From Candidatus Saganbacteria bacterium (lineage in GTDB: Bacteria; Margulisbacteria; WOR-1; JAPLLA01), in NCBI GenBank assembly GCA_026387795.1, contig JAPLLA010000056.1, positions 1 through 42,341 of the forward strand: DNA of 42,341 nt. Reading direction: 5' to 3'. Below the pieces are notes generated by a model. It saw only the letters and a program-made list of their open reading frames with translations, had not been told where the DNA came from and did not search any database. A program made the translations under genes and the position numbers. Of the stretch, positions 1 through 9,700 are shown one piece after another. Each line of letters opens with the position of its first letter. Within the stretch, counting starts at the first letter, position 1.

Positions 1-536
<536 letters not shown>

Positions 537-546
537 TACTTTTTAT

Positions 547-566
547 TGTCTGACTGGCGTCAGACA
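547..566 (-). other. Hairpin just upstream of the 23S 5' end
   Basis: A perfect 8-bp inverted repeat (TGTCTGAC / GTCAGACA, 4-nt loop) sits about 10 nt before the mature 23S 5' end. It is probably part of the precursor processing structure of the leader. The role is inferred from position only. Confidence 0.5.
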
Positions 567-630
567 GGGTTACTCTTGGTAATTTACACCTGCTATTAAG
601 TTTTCAAATAACTATGCTCGTTCCGAGAGC

Positions 631-665
631 TTGTCCACCGAAGCCATTAAGGCGAAGGTGGACAA
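631..665 (-). other. Long hairpin in the 23S leader
   Basis: Arms TTGTCCACC and GGTGGACAA (9 bp), then a 3x3 internal loop (GAA opposite GAA), 3 more bp and a 5-nt loop. It directly follows the T-run of the leader terminator on the transcribed strand. It could be an RNase III-type processing stem or a stem protecting the downstream precursor. The structure is seen; the function is inferred. Confidence 0.5.
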
Positions 666-666
666 C

Positions 667-689
667 AAAAAAGCGCACATCAAGTGCGC
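667..689 (-). terminator. Intrinsic terminator inside the 23S leader, with overlapping antiterminator arm
   Basis: On the transcribed strand a perfect 6-bp stem (GCGCAC / GTGCGC, loop TTGAT; 689-673) is followed by six T (672-667). It lies about 65 nt after the predicted start site and about 130 nt before 23S. An upstream segment at 707-698 (CGCATCAAGT) can pair over 10 bp, one of them G-U, with ACTTGATGTG at 685-676, which contains part of the left arm, the loop and the start of the right arm of the terminator. The two structures exclude each other, as in attenuators. Confidence 0.6.
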
Positions 690-759
690 CTCTAAAAACT
701 TGATGCGGAAACTTTTTAAATTAACTGCTTTCTGATTGAAAAGTCATAAAGCGGGTGTA

Positions 760-822
760 ATTATATATGTAAAGTAAAAACTCGTCAAGGTTTTTTATGC
801 TGGTTTTTTATTTTTTTTTATG
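760..822 (-). promoter_or_regulatory. Strong sigma-70 type promoter with UP element for the 23S rRNA
   Basis: On the minus strand TTGACG (788-783), a 17-nt spacer and TATAAT (765-760) give a near-consensus promoter. Directly upstream, 822-791 is composed of A-tracts with few other bases, like the UP elements of rRNA promoters. The predicted start is near 753. The promoter lies between the stop of the upstream protein gene (837) and the rRNA, so the 23S can be transcribed on its own. Confidence 0.85.
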
Positions 823-836
823 GGCAAAACTCGCCT

Positions 837-2468
837 CTAAAGACCCTGTAAAAACCTCTTGATTTCTGTTTTTCCAAAATGGGTTTTAGAAAGGATTTCC
901 GCGGCTTCTGCCCTGGAAAAGTCTTCTTCCGGGTTAAAATCTTGTCCGGCTAAATACTCCAAGAGCCCTGATATTTTTGCGGCATAAATCCATTTGGCAG
1001 CCCAGTGTTCGGTTGGCACATCCGGAAAAGGAGGAGACTCAATTCTTTTTGGCTCAATCAGCCCGGCAAATTTTGCCAGGATTACCACTGCTTCATCTCT
1101 TTTTAGTTTTTGCGCGGGACGGAACTTACCGTCCGGATAACCGGACATATAGCCATGCTCTACCGCAATTTGTACCGGCGCCGCCGCCCAATTATCAACC
1201 GGCAAATCATCAAAGAGCGGCCTGATTTCCACTTTATCCAGCTCAAACTTTTTTGCGTTCACTAAAATCGCAGCCATTTCTGCCCTATCAATAGGAGCAT
1301 CGGGTTTAAAGAAATGGTCCGGATATCCTTGCATGATCCCAAGGGTTGAAACATAAGCAATCGCATCACTGGCCCAAAAATCATCCGGCACATCCGTAAA
1401 ATTTTCCAGAGCAGGTTTTGCTTTAATGATCGGACTAAAATAAGAAACTGCGGTTTTTATTTGTTCCGCTTTTTCGGTTGGCTCAAAAAGTTTGCGCACC
1501 GCAAAACCAATTGAAAAGAAGTGGGCAGAATTTTCCGCTAAACCATTGTAACTGTGATATGCATAATCAAAACTAAATCCTTTTAAATAAACACCAACCC
1601 CTGCGGTCAAATTGCTGGTTGCCCCAAAACCGCTTCCTTCTGCCTTATACTGCTGGTCAAATCCAATTCGCAAAGCCAAAAGATACATTGGCCACCACTC
1701 TAGTCCCGTATGCCAAAGTAGCGGACGGTTGTAGCTGGCATTGTAATCCGCATCAAGGTTAAGATATAAACTTTGCTCTGACCACAGGTATGGGGCTTCT
1801 TTGCCCACCAAGCAAAGCTGTGTTCCTGCTTTTACCATGATCGGAATTGTTTCTTGGACACCGTTCCTTTGCCAAGAAAATTTACTCCCAAAAACATTTT
1901 GCGCGTTTAATCCCAGAAAACACCAAGGAAGTGCTTTGTATTTTAAAGCAAAATCCATGGTCCAGCCTGCGCCACTGGCACCTTCTAAAGAAGCGCTGGT
2001 AATACTGGCGCCTTGGCTAAGCATTTTGAGGTTTGTACCAAAAGAAAGATGGTTATTGATTTCTTTGGCATAAGAAAAAACCAATGCGGACGAACCATAG
2101 TTGGTGCTGCCTACTACCTCTGGTGTTGGACCGCGCATGGTGGTAAGACGAATGCTCCCCATGGAAGCGCCAATGTATCCAACCCCAACTGTTCCAAACC
2201 AAAAAGGATTGGCAATGCCAAATACCTGATACGGAACATCTTGCATCAAGGTACCAGCCATGGTAGTAAAGCTGACTTTTTTTATTTCCGAAAGTGCGGC
2301 AGGGTTATTGAAAATCGAAGCGGCATCTCCAACAGCTGCTACCTGCGCTTTGCCCAAAGACAAAGATTTTGCCCCAACACCTACTTGAAACAAATCATCG
2401 TAAGCATGAGCAGGCGAGACTATGCAGAGCAAAAAAAAGAGCAGAAGTGTATTTTTTATAAAGTGCAA
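837..2468 (-). CDS. PorV-like outer-membrane barrel protein with three C-terminal SLH domains
   Basis: 543 residues. Residues 1-22 form a signal peptide ending in AHA. Residues about 25-335 resemble the PorV/PorQ/FadL-like outer-membrane barrel family, with the typical start GAKSLSLGKA and FNNPAAL. Residues about 355-540 carry three S-layer homology domains, each with an FxDVP..W-like start, a G(Y)PDG-like turn and an RAE(A/M) helix. The start is TTG at 2468, supported by AAGGA seven bases upstream; no ATG fits. The likely role is an outer-membrane protein that also grips a periplasmic polymer through SLH domains. SLH domains usually precede the barrel in OmpM-type proteins, so the order here is reversed. 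Downstream lies the 23S promoter; upstream is a 58-bp divergent spacer shared with lepA. Confidence 0.8.
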   Translation of the reverse strand: MHFIKNTLLLFFLLCIVSPAHAYDDLFQVGVGAKSLSLGKAQVAAVGDAASIFNNPAALSEIKKVSFTTMAGTLMQDVPYQVFGIANPFWFGTVGVGYIGASMGSIRLTTMRGPTPEVVGSTNYGSSALVFSYAKEINNHLSFGTNLKMLSQGASITSASLEGASGAGWTMDFALKYKALPWCFLGLNAQNVFGSKFSWQRNGVQETIPIMVKAGTQLCLVGKEAPYLWSEQSLYLNLDADYNASYNRPLLWHTGLEWWPMYLLALRIGFDQQYKAEGSGFGATSNLTAGVGVYLKGFSFDYAYHSYNGLAENSAHFFSIGFAVRKLFEPTEKAEQIKTAVSYFSPIIKAKPALENFTDVPDDFWASDAIAYVSTLGIMQGYPDHFFKPDAPIDRAEMAAILVNAKKFELDKVEIRPLFDDLPVDNWAAAPVQIAVEHGYMSGYPDGKFRPAQKLKRDEAVVILAKFAGLIEPKRIESPPFPDVPTEHWAAKWIYAAKISGLLEYLAGQDFNPEEDFSRAEAAEILSKTHFGKTEIKRFLQGL

Positions 2469-2481
2469 TTAATAATCCTTT

Positions 2482-2521
2482 TTGATAGAATAACGTCTGA
2501 CTCATTATAGTTTTTAAGGAG
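2482..2521 (+). promoter_or_regulatory. Putative lepA promoter and ribosome binding site
   Basis: TTGATA (2482-2487), an 18-nt spacer and TATAGT (2506-2511) precede AAGGAG (2516-2521) and the ATG at 2527. The start site would fall near 2518, giving a very short leader, so the promoter assignment is tentative; the ribosome binding site is clear. Confidence 0.4.
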
Positions 2522-2526
2522 AACGG

Positions 2527-4326
2527 ATGTCAATTAAGAGTTTCAGGAATTTTTCTATTATAGCGCACATTGACCATGGCAAGTCTACTTTGGCAGACCG
2601 GATTTTGGAATTTACCAAAACAATTGAAAAAAGAGCAATGCAGGACCAGATACTGGATACCATGGACATTGAACGTGAACGGGGCATTACAATTAAAGCC
2701 CAAGCGATCCGCATTAACTACAAAGCCAAAGACGGCAATGAATATATTTTGAATTTGATTGATACTCCGGGGCACGTTGATTTTAGTTATGAAGTTTCAA
2801 GATCCCTGGCTGCTTGTGAAGGCGCAATTTTAATCGTAGATGCATCTCAAGGGATAGAAGCACAAACACTGGCAAACTTTCACCTGGCACAAAAAAACAA
2901 ATTAAAAATTATCCCGGTTATCAACAAGGTTGATTTGCCAAATTCGGAGCCGGAACGGATTGCAGAAGAAGTTGCCAGTGTCTTGAAATTTGATGAGGAC
3001 GAGATCATTTTTGCCAGCGCCAAAGAAGGGATTGGCATTGAAGATATTTTAGAAGCAATTGTAAAACGCGTTCCCCCACCCCAGGGAAGCGAAGAAGAAC
3101 CCCTCCAAGCCCTGATCTTTGATTCGTTTTACGATGCTTACCGCGGTGTAATTGTTTATGTAAGGATTATCAATGGCAAGTTAAGTGCGGGTTCAAATAT
3201 TTTATTTATGGGAACAGCCACAAGTTTTGGGGTAGAAGAAGTTGGAACGCTCAAAATAGCAAGGATACCAAAATCAGAATTGGCTGCAGGTGAAGTAGGA
3301 TACATTACTGCAAATATCAGGGACATAAGACTAGCGCGTGTTGGAGATACGATTACAGAATTAAGTCGCCCCTGCGCCAAACCTCTTCCTGGATATTCGC
3401 CTGCAAAGCCTATGGTCTACTGCGGGTTTTATCCTGTAAACGGAGAAGACTATGGAAACCTCAAGGATGCGATAGATAAGCTAAAACTAAACGATGCATC
3501 ACTCTTTTTTGAGCCAGAAACTTCTGCAGCACTAGGCTTTGGTTTCCGCTGCGGTTTTCTGGGATTACTCCATCTTGAAATTGTCCAAGAAAGGCTGGAG
3601 AGAGAATTCAACCTGGACTTAATTGCAACTGCACCAAGCGTTATTTATAAGGTAATTTTAACCAATGGGCAAGAAACCTTTATCGATAACCCAACCAAGC
3701 TGCCTTCTCCTTCTCTCATTGGCCACCTAGAGGAACCATACCTGAAACTTACAATATTTTCTCCAAGTGAATATGTGGGAAGGATTATGAAGCTTTGCGA
3801 AGAAAAAAGAGGAACATACATCAATACAGAATATCTTGATCCGGAGCGCGCCATGCTTACTTACGAAATTCCGCTGGCAGAAGTAATTCTGGAATTCCAC
3901 GACACCTTAAAATCCGCCACCAAAGGATACGCTTCCATGGATTACGAAATTATCGGGTACAGAGAATCCGACCTAGTAAAGCTAGACATTCTTTTAAATG
4001 AAGAAGCAGTGGATGCTCTTTCTACTATCATACATAAAGAAAAATCGTATTATCAAGGAAAGAAGCTGGTAGAAAAGCTCAGAAAAGTAATTCCCAGGCA
4101 TCAGTTTAAAATTCCGGTCCAAGCCTCAATTGGGAGCAGAGTTATTGCCCGAGAAGACATTCCTGCAATGAGAAAAGACGTTTTGGCAAAATGTTACGGC
4201 GGCGACATTACCCGTAAACGCAAGCTTTTGGAAAAGCAAAAAGAAGGGAAGAAGAGGATGAAGCGGGTTGGCCGCGTTGATATTCCACAGGAAGCATTTC
4301 TTGCAGTACTCGGCATCAATGACTAA
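2527..4326 (+). CDS. lepA: Elongation factor 4 (back-translocating GTPase LepA)
   Basis: 599 residues, the normal length of the family. The GTPase domain shows G1 HIDHGKST, the switch I region [10 protein letters not shown]3 DTPGHVDF, G4 NKVD and G5 SAKEG within the first ~170 residues. It is followed by the domain II/III elements and the LepA-specific C-terminal domain ([20 protein letters not shown] region near the end). It acts on stalled ribosomes in the cytoplasm. AAGGAG lies five bases before the ATG. The gene overlaps the start of hemW by 8 bp, so the two are probably one transcript. Confidence 0.97.
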   Translation: MSIKSFRNFSIIAHIDHGKSTLADRILEFTKTIEKRAMQDQILDTMDIERERGITIKAQAIRINYKAKDGNEYILNLIDTPGHVDFSYEVSRSLAACEGAILIVDASQGIEAQTLANFHLAQKNKLKIIPVINKVDLPNSEPERIAEEVASVLKFDEDEIIFASAKEGIGIEDILEAIVKRVPPPQGSEEEPLQALIFDSFYDAYRGVIVYVRIINGKLSAGSNILFMGTATSFGVEEVGTLKIARIPKSELAAGEVGYITANIRDIRLARVGDTITELSRPCAKPLPGYSPAKPMVYCGFYPVNGEDYGNLKDAIDKLKLNDASLFFEPETSAALGFGFRCGFLGLLHLEIVQERLEREFNLDLIATAPSVIYKVILTNGQETFIDNPTKLPSPSLIGHLEEPYLKLTIFSPSEYVGRIMKLCEEKRGTYINTEYLDPERAMLTYEIPLAEVILEFHDTLKSATKGYASMDYEIIGYRESDLVKLDILLNEEAVDALSTIIHKEKSYYQGKKLVEKLRKVIPRHQFKIPVQASIGSRVIAREDIPAMRKDVLAKCYGGDITRKRKLLEKQKEGKKRMKRVGRVDIPQEAFLAVLGIND

Positions 4327-5620
4327 TCAAAATCCAAAATCCAAAATCCAAAATCCAAACAAGGTAGAATCATTATATATTCATATTCCGTTCTGCAAGC
4401 AAAAGTGCAATTACTGTGATTTTGTGTCGTATGCGGGGAAAGAAGCACTGATCGATGAATATGTTACGGCACTGATTAACGAAATTCAATCCTCACCCCT
4501 TTCTCCTCCGCCTGAGGCGGAGGATTCATTCCCCTCTCCATTAGAAATGGAGAGGGGTGGACCGAGCAGAGCGAGGGACGGGGTGAGGAGCGTTACGACC
4601 ATCTACTTCGGCGGCGGCACTCCTACTCTACTCGAACCAAAACACTTCGAAAAGATTTTAGGGTCCAGTGCACAGGGTTCAGGGTCCAGAAGAGAAATTT
4701 CCATCGAATCAAATCCAGGAACAGCAGACCTCTCCAAACTAAAAGCTCTAAGAAGCCTTGGCATCAACAGGCTCTCAATCGGCTGCCAAAGCTTTAATGA
4801 TAAACACTTAAAAACCTTGGGACGCATCCACACTGCCAAACAAGCAATCCAATTTGTAAAAGACGCCAGAGCTGCAGGGTTCGACAATATCAATTTAGAC
4901 CTGATGTTTGCGCTGCCGAATCAGACGCTTGAAGAATGGAAAGAAGATCTCGCGACAGCTCTATCTTTGGGACCGGAGCATATTTCAGTCTACAATCTGC
5001 AGATTGAGGAAGGAACTCCTTTTTGGGAACTATTTAAATCCGAAATCCGAAACTCTAAATCCGAAACAAATTCAAAGCTCAAATTACCAAATGAAGATAT
5101 GGATGCGGATATGTATGAGTATGCAATAGATACATTAAAAACTGCTGGGTACCATCATTATGAAATATCAAATTTTGCCAAGCCTGGGTTTGAGTGTCAG
5201 CACAACATCGCTTACTGGAAGAATCAAAACTACTTGGGAATTGGAGCAGGAGCTCACTCGCATGTAAATGGAAAGAGATGGGCGAATCCGAATTGCATAG
5301 AAGAATACATAAAAAATCGGAGTTCGGACCCGATACCCGTATCGGAGATCGTCGTTCGTAGCTTGGACGAAAACCGGCATCCGAATAACGATACGGGCAG
5401 AGCTTGTCCCGAGCGAGAGCGAGGGAGACCCGATAGACGGGAAACGATATTTATGGGGCTGCGGTTATTGGATGGGATCCCAATTGAAACATTTAAGGGT
5501 TTTGAAAAAGAGCTAAACGAGTCAATTACCGATGGGTTGCTTGTTATACACAATAATAATGTAAAGCTGACTAGAAGAGGATTGATGCTTGCGAATGTGG
5601 TTTTTGAGAGGTTTATCTGA
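4319..5620 (+). CDS. hemW: HemW-like radical SAM protein (coproporphyrinogen oxidase-like / heme chaperone), with repeat insertions
   Basis: 433 residues from ATG 4319, against about 370-380 in typical HemW. The radical SAM cluster motif is C26-x3-C30-x2-C33 (CKQKCNYC), followed by FGGGTPT, ESNPGT and FMGLRLLDG, all intact, so the frame looks functional. The known family binds heme or acts in porphyrin metabolism. Low-complexity and palindromic DNA interrupts it at 4329-4356, 4491-4588, 4661-4689, about 5034-5069 and 5327-5435, always without breaking the frame; these account for the extra length and encode charged, Pro/Ser/Arg-rich stretches. ATG 4319 was chosen because an earlier in-frame start (4268) would lie deep inside lepA. 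No Shine-Dalgarno is seen, so translational coupling to lepA is likely. Confidence 0.88.
   Translation: MTNQNPKSKIQNPNKVESLYIHIPFCKQKCNYCDFVSYAGKEALIDEYVTALINEIQSSPLSPPPEAEDSFPSPLEMERGGPSRARDGVRSVTTIYFGGGTPTLLEPKHFEKILGSSAQGSGSRREISIESNPGTADLSKLKALRSLGINRLSIGCQSFNDKHLKTLGRIHTAKQAIQFVKDARAAGFDNINLDLMFALPNQTLEEWKEDLATALSLGPEHISVYNLQIEEGTPFWELFKSEIRNSKSETNSKLKLPNEDMDADMYEYAIDTLKTAGYHHYEISNFAKPGFECQHNIAYWKNQNYLGIGAGAHSHVNGKRWANPNCIEEYIKNRSSDPIPVSEIVVRSLDENRHPNNDTGRACPERERGRPDRRETIFMGLRLLDGIPIETFKGFEKELNESITDGLLVIHNNNVKLTRRGLMLANVVFERFI
4329..4356. repeat. Heptanucleotide tandem repeat AAAATCC x4 in hemW
   Basis: Four perfect AAAATCC units follow the start of hemW, in the codons for residues about 4-13. 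The unit length is not a multiple of three, so gain or loss of one unit would shift the hemW frame. A related AAATCCG-rich stretch occurs further down the gene near 5034-5069. Confidence 0.9.
4491..4588. repeat. 98-bp palindromic (MITE-like) element inserted in frame in hemW
   Basis: The element has 9-bp perfect terminal inverted repeats (CCTCACCCC at 4491-4499, GGGGTGAGG at 4580-4588). Two internal hairpins are present: 4504-4524 (9 bp, 3-nt loop) and 4531-4557 (12 bp, 3-nt loop). The encoded peptide sits between two conserved HemW segments, just before FGGGTPT. No transposase is encoded. It resembles Rickettsia palindromic elements in being tolerated inside a coding gene; homology to those is not claimed. 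Confidence 0.8.
5327..5435. repeat. About 100-bp element bounded by 9-bp direct repeats, in frame in hemW
   Basis: GACCCGATA occurs at 5327-5335 and again exactly 100 bp later at 5427-5435. The interior contains CCGATAC/GTATCGG as a tight hairpin near 5330-5345 and a second CGATACGGG copy in inverted orientation near 5390. It encodes an Arg/Asp/Pro-rich stretch directly before the conserved FMGLRLLDG motif of HemW. It looks like a second, unrelated small insertion in the same gene. Confidence 0.6.
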
Positions 5621-5626
5621 TAGAAT
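5618..5626 (+). promoter_or_regulatory. Extended -10 promoter, probable leaderless start of the PAS kinase
   Basis: TGaTAGAAT lies eight bases before the ATG at 5635, and no Shine-Dalgarno lies at a usable distance. The TG overlaps the hemW stop codon. Confidence 0.5.
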
Positions 5627-5634
5627 TTGTCCAC

Positions 5635-6729
5635 ATGCCAAACACCTCAAAAACAGAACTACAGCAGCTTAAGCAAGAACTCGATAAATACCAAACCCTG
5701 GTACAAGAGTGCAATAGCATTATCCTGACCATGGATATGGATGGAAAGATCACCTTTATCAATAATTTTGGCTTAATGTTTTTTGGTTATACGAACGAAG
5801 AACTTCTCGGAAAAAATGTCATCGGCACAATCGTACCAGAAACAGATGAAGCAGGCGAAAACCTCAAAGCCGTAATCCAGGAGATCCTCCTCAATCCAGA
5901 AAAGCATGTCATTAACTTAAACGAAAACATGCGCAAAAACGGGGAAAGGGTTTGGACCAGCTGGACAAATAAAAGAACAAATTATTTTCAAAACGACTAT
6001 CCGGAAGTGCTCTGTATTGGAAACGATGTGACCGAACGGATAAAGCTTAGAAAACTACGGGAAGAACTAACGCACATGATTGTCCACGATTTCAAAAATC
6101 TTTTGATCGGAGTAGTCACGCCTACAGAGCTATTATTATCCAGCAAAACCTCTCCTGTTTCAGAAGAACAAATCAAATTTCTGGAAATCATCAAAACCAG
6201 CTACAAAAAAATCTTAAACCTGATTATGACACTCTTGGAAACCAGGAAAATAGAAACGGATAAAATGCCCATACAAAAAAATACTTTTCAGGCTAAAGAA
6301 TTAGAAGCATCATTAGAATGGTTTAGGCTGATTGCAAAACAAGAGGGACAAAACCTAACCTTTGAGACAGAAGAAAGCCTTTCAATTAATGCAGATAAAG
6401 ACTTAATTACCCGTGTTTTAGAAAACCTGCTTACCAATGCTTTTAAACATACCCCTACTGGGGGGAAGGTCACCTTAACTATCTGCAATCAAAACAATGG
6501 GGTCCTATTTTCTGTGCAGGATTCTGGCGAAGGAATACCTTCTGAATATCTGGCCAGGATATTTGAGCCCTTCTTTAAGGTAGAACACCAAAAGCTAAAA
6601 ACTGCGATTGATACCGGACTAGGCCTCTCATTCTGCAAAATGGCGGTTGAAGCACATGGGAGCCAAATCCACGTGCAAAGCGAACCGCAAAAAGGATCCT
6701 GTTTTTACTTCTATCTTGACAATAACTAA
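5635..6729 (+). CDS. PAS-domain sensor histidine kinase (soluble)
   Basis: 364 residues without membrane segments. A short coiled start is followed by one PAS domain (about residues 20-135), a HisKA dimerisation helix with phosphoacceptor H151 in VHDFKN, and a HATPase_c domain with N box NLLTNAFKH, G1 DSGEGIP, F box FEPFF and G2 TGLGLS. It would autophosphorylate on H151 in the cytoplasm in response to a signal at the PAS domain. No response regulator lies nearby, so it is an orphan kinase. It starts 14 bp after hemW but seems to have its own leaderless promoter. Confidence 0.9.
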   Translation: MPNTSKTELQQLKQELDKYQTLVQECNSIILTMDMDGKITFINNFGLMFFGYTNEELLGKNVIGTIVPETDEAGENLKAVIQEILLNPEKHVINLNENMRKNGERVWTSWTNKRTNYFQNDYPEVLCIGNDVTERIKLRKLREELTHMIVHDFKNLLIGVVTPTELLLSSKTSPVSEEQIKFLEIIKTSYKKILNLIMTLLETRKIETDKMPIQKNTFQAKELEASLEWFRLIAKQEGQNLTFETEESLSINADKDLITRVLENLLTNAFKHTPTGGKVTLTICNQNNGVLFSVQDSGEGIPSEYLARIFEPFFKVEHQKLKTAIDTGLGLSFCKMAVEAHGSQIHVQSEPQKGSCFYFYLDNN

Positions 6730-6749
6730 TACAAAAAACTAATTACACA

Positions 6750-9700
6750 TTAGTGGAAATCCGGGATTATACTTTTGGACTTAAGACTATTGGACTTAAG
6801 ACTATCAGAGGTTTCACCCTTTATCTTTAAAGCTCCCTTTTTAGTAAGCACTCTGCCACTTGTTTCTATATTTAAATCAACCAATACGCCCGCAGGTGAT
6901 AATCTAGAAAAAACAGGAGTAGAGACCATCATCCTAATTGTATCCTGATTAACAACATTAATTTGATTGATCTCTAATAAGGAGGGATCAAATGAAACCT
7001 TTGTCCTACCCTTGCTAAAATAGGCATCCTTAGCTTTAATTGTAATAACTACCATCTTATTAAACTCTATGATATCGGGTTTAACAGAAACTATTTCCGG
7101 GACAACCGATGTTTCTCCCGGAGAAAAAAGTCTAAAACCGTTAACACGGGTAACCGTCTTTCCATCGGGGTTTGTAATTGTTACATTGCGCAATCCTGGC
7201 ACAGCTTCAGTTGCAACATTTATCCCAACCTCAACATAATCAGGCGTACTCCAAATATGATAAACTTCTATCCCTTCCCCAAAGTTAGGAACAAGTCCGG
7301 TTTTAAATCCTGAACCATAAATATGAACAACATTCCCCTTAACCCCACAAACTACACTTGAGGGTTGAATCGAATTAATCACTATATGCAACTCTGGATT
7401 AAATAAAACCTCAAAGCTATTAACTGCGGTATAACTAGTCCCATCTGGATTGGTAATGGTTACATCCCTTTCGCCCACTTTGGCTTCAGAGGATATTTTT
7501 AGCAGCGCTGTAACATTCCCGGAATTAATATAATTAGTATCAGAAACCTGTATCCCAGAACCACAATCTAAAATGCACCCTTGGGTAAAGCCAGAACCAT
7601 AAACATACAAGGGAAACTCATTACCTTGCATTATTTGATCACAATTAAATGTTTCAATGCTTAACGGAATTTTGGGTTTAGGTAAAACAGTAAAGATCCC
7701 TTCGGCAGTCCCAATTATTCCATTAGGATTTGTTACTGTAACACTCCTTGAGCCTGGAACAGCCTTATCATCAATTGTTAATGGACAATTAAAACTTTCT
7801 CCTTGAGGATTCACATACACCCCCCCATTTTGGGTCCCATCACCAAAATCAACTTTCGCCCCATTTTTAAAATGCTGGCCATGTACTTCTACTGCTTTTG
7901 CAGATCCAGCTTCAACTTGTGCAGGATAAACATAATCAATGATTGGTTGGGTATTAAGAACCTCTATGCCTGCTTCAAGCGTACCAACACCCCCATCAGG
8001 ATTATAAACCGTAACACGCTTAAAACCAGGCTGGATAGTTGTATCCACTTTTATGTTAGCAAAAATGTAACTATCTAAATACTCATAAGAATTAGGATCA
8101 ACTGTAATCCCCTCTCCAAAATCTACTAGGGCTCCTTTGGGGATCCCATAACCAAAGAAGAGCTTAACTTTCCCCTCCCATCCTGGTTCAAGCACCGAAG
8201 GCGTAATCTCATTCGGAATCGGAAGAAACTTAATCTTTAAAACCGGATTTTGCCCATAGGGATTTCCTTGTACGGTAGAAAATTGGCCATCCGGATTTCT
8301 GACTAAAAAAGGAATCCTTCCTAAACCAGACATAATCGTATAATCCAATGGAATTTCTACTGGTACAACTAAGGTTTTAGGATCAGGGATACTTATTTTA
8401 TCAACGTCAACTTTCACTTCAGGATTAAATTTTACCTCTACTCCTGGCTTAAAAACCGAGTCATACGCTTTGCCTATTTGGAAAACCAAATTACCCTTCC
8501 ACCCCGGATAAACTGCTTCTGGGCTAGGTACAAGCACATTATTATGATTTAACCCTCCATAAAAAGCAGGAAGAATTTCATAGCCAGAATAAACCGTAGC
8601 CCCCCCATCGTAATTCGTAATTTTAATCTCTTCGATGCCGGGTTTTGCCTCTGCAGAAACAACCGGATATTTTATTCCAATCTTAATCAATCCAGTGCCC
8701 GGATCTTTTACTAAAGAAGTCCCTTTGGAGGTAGTGGTCCCCAGAAATTCAATTTGCGCTCCACTTTTTATATTCTTCCCAATCATAAAAGCATATCTAG
8801 TAAGCTTTAATGATGGGTAACCAAAAAAATCAACTCCATAAATAACCGGCTTATCTGGCTCTGGGGCAACTATCCCACCAATCACGTCTGGATCATCCAA
8901 AACCACCAGCCCACTTCCGGTCCAATTGTTTTTTTCAGGAAGGTCCAGTAACTTTTGTGTATGTGTTTCCAGATAACCTTGAACTTCATCAGGAGTAACT
9001 TCAACCACACTTTTAGACTGCAAATATTGTTTAACTAGTGCAGCTAAACCAGCAATATGCGGTGTCGCAGCAGAGGTTCCAGTGAAAAAATCAGCAGAAG
9101 TCTGGGTATCTGTAACGCCGCAAACATCCGGTTTGGTTCGGCTGCTGTCATCTGGAGGGCCACTATTTAACCCATTGGTTGGCCCTTGGGAACTATAAGC
9201 TTTAAGATCATGGGTATAAACTGTTACAGCCCCAACCGTAAATGCCCCAGGAGAATCCCCCCCAATCGTCACACTGCTCTCTGGCATTGCATATTCAAAA
9301 GAACAACCACCAGTATGCATAAATAATTCAAAATATACGGGATAATTAGGATCATAGTTATTTGCAACAATTTCTACCTCATAAGTGGCGCTAGAAGAAG
9401 TAAAATCAACTTCAAGGTCTTCATATGGGTCTACGCTTGAATTTGACTGGTCATTATCAGCAGATGCCACCAAAAGACCATTTTTATAAAAATTAAGTTT
9501 TAGATCCTGATGATGCATATTCCCATCTGGGTACCCCGCAGCATCTCTACTCCAGTCATTCCAGGCAAGACGAAACTTAAAGTCAGCTACCGGCTTTATT
9601 ATCTTCATGCGAGTAGCGTTATCTTTCCATCTATGCACATTGTTCTCGTCCGGGTTAAAATATCCCTCCCAATGGGTTTGGGCCCGGTTCCCTGCAGAAT

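Noticed and set aside
2469-2526. tRNA or small RNA in the lepA spacer
   Set aside because: 58 bp with promoter and ribosome-binding signals only.
4268-4318. Longer N-terminus for hemW
   Set aside because: It would place 17 residues inside lepA with no resemblance to HemW starts.
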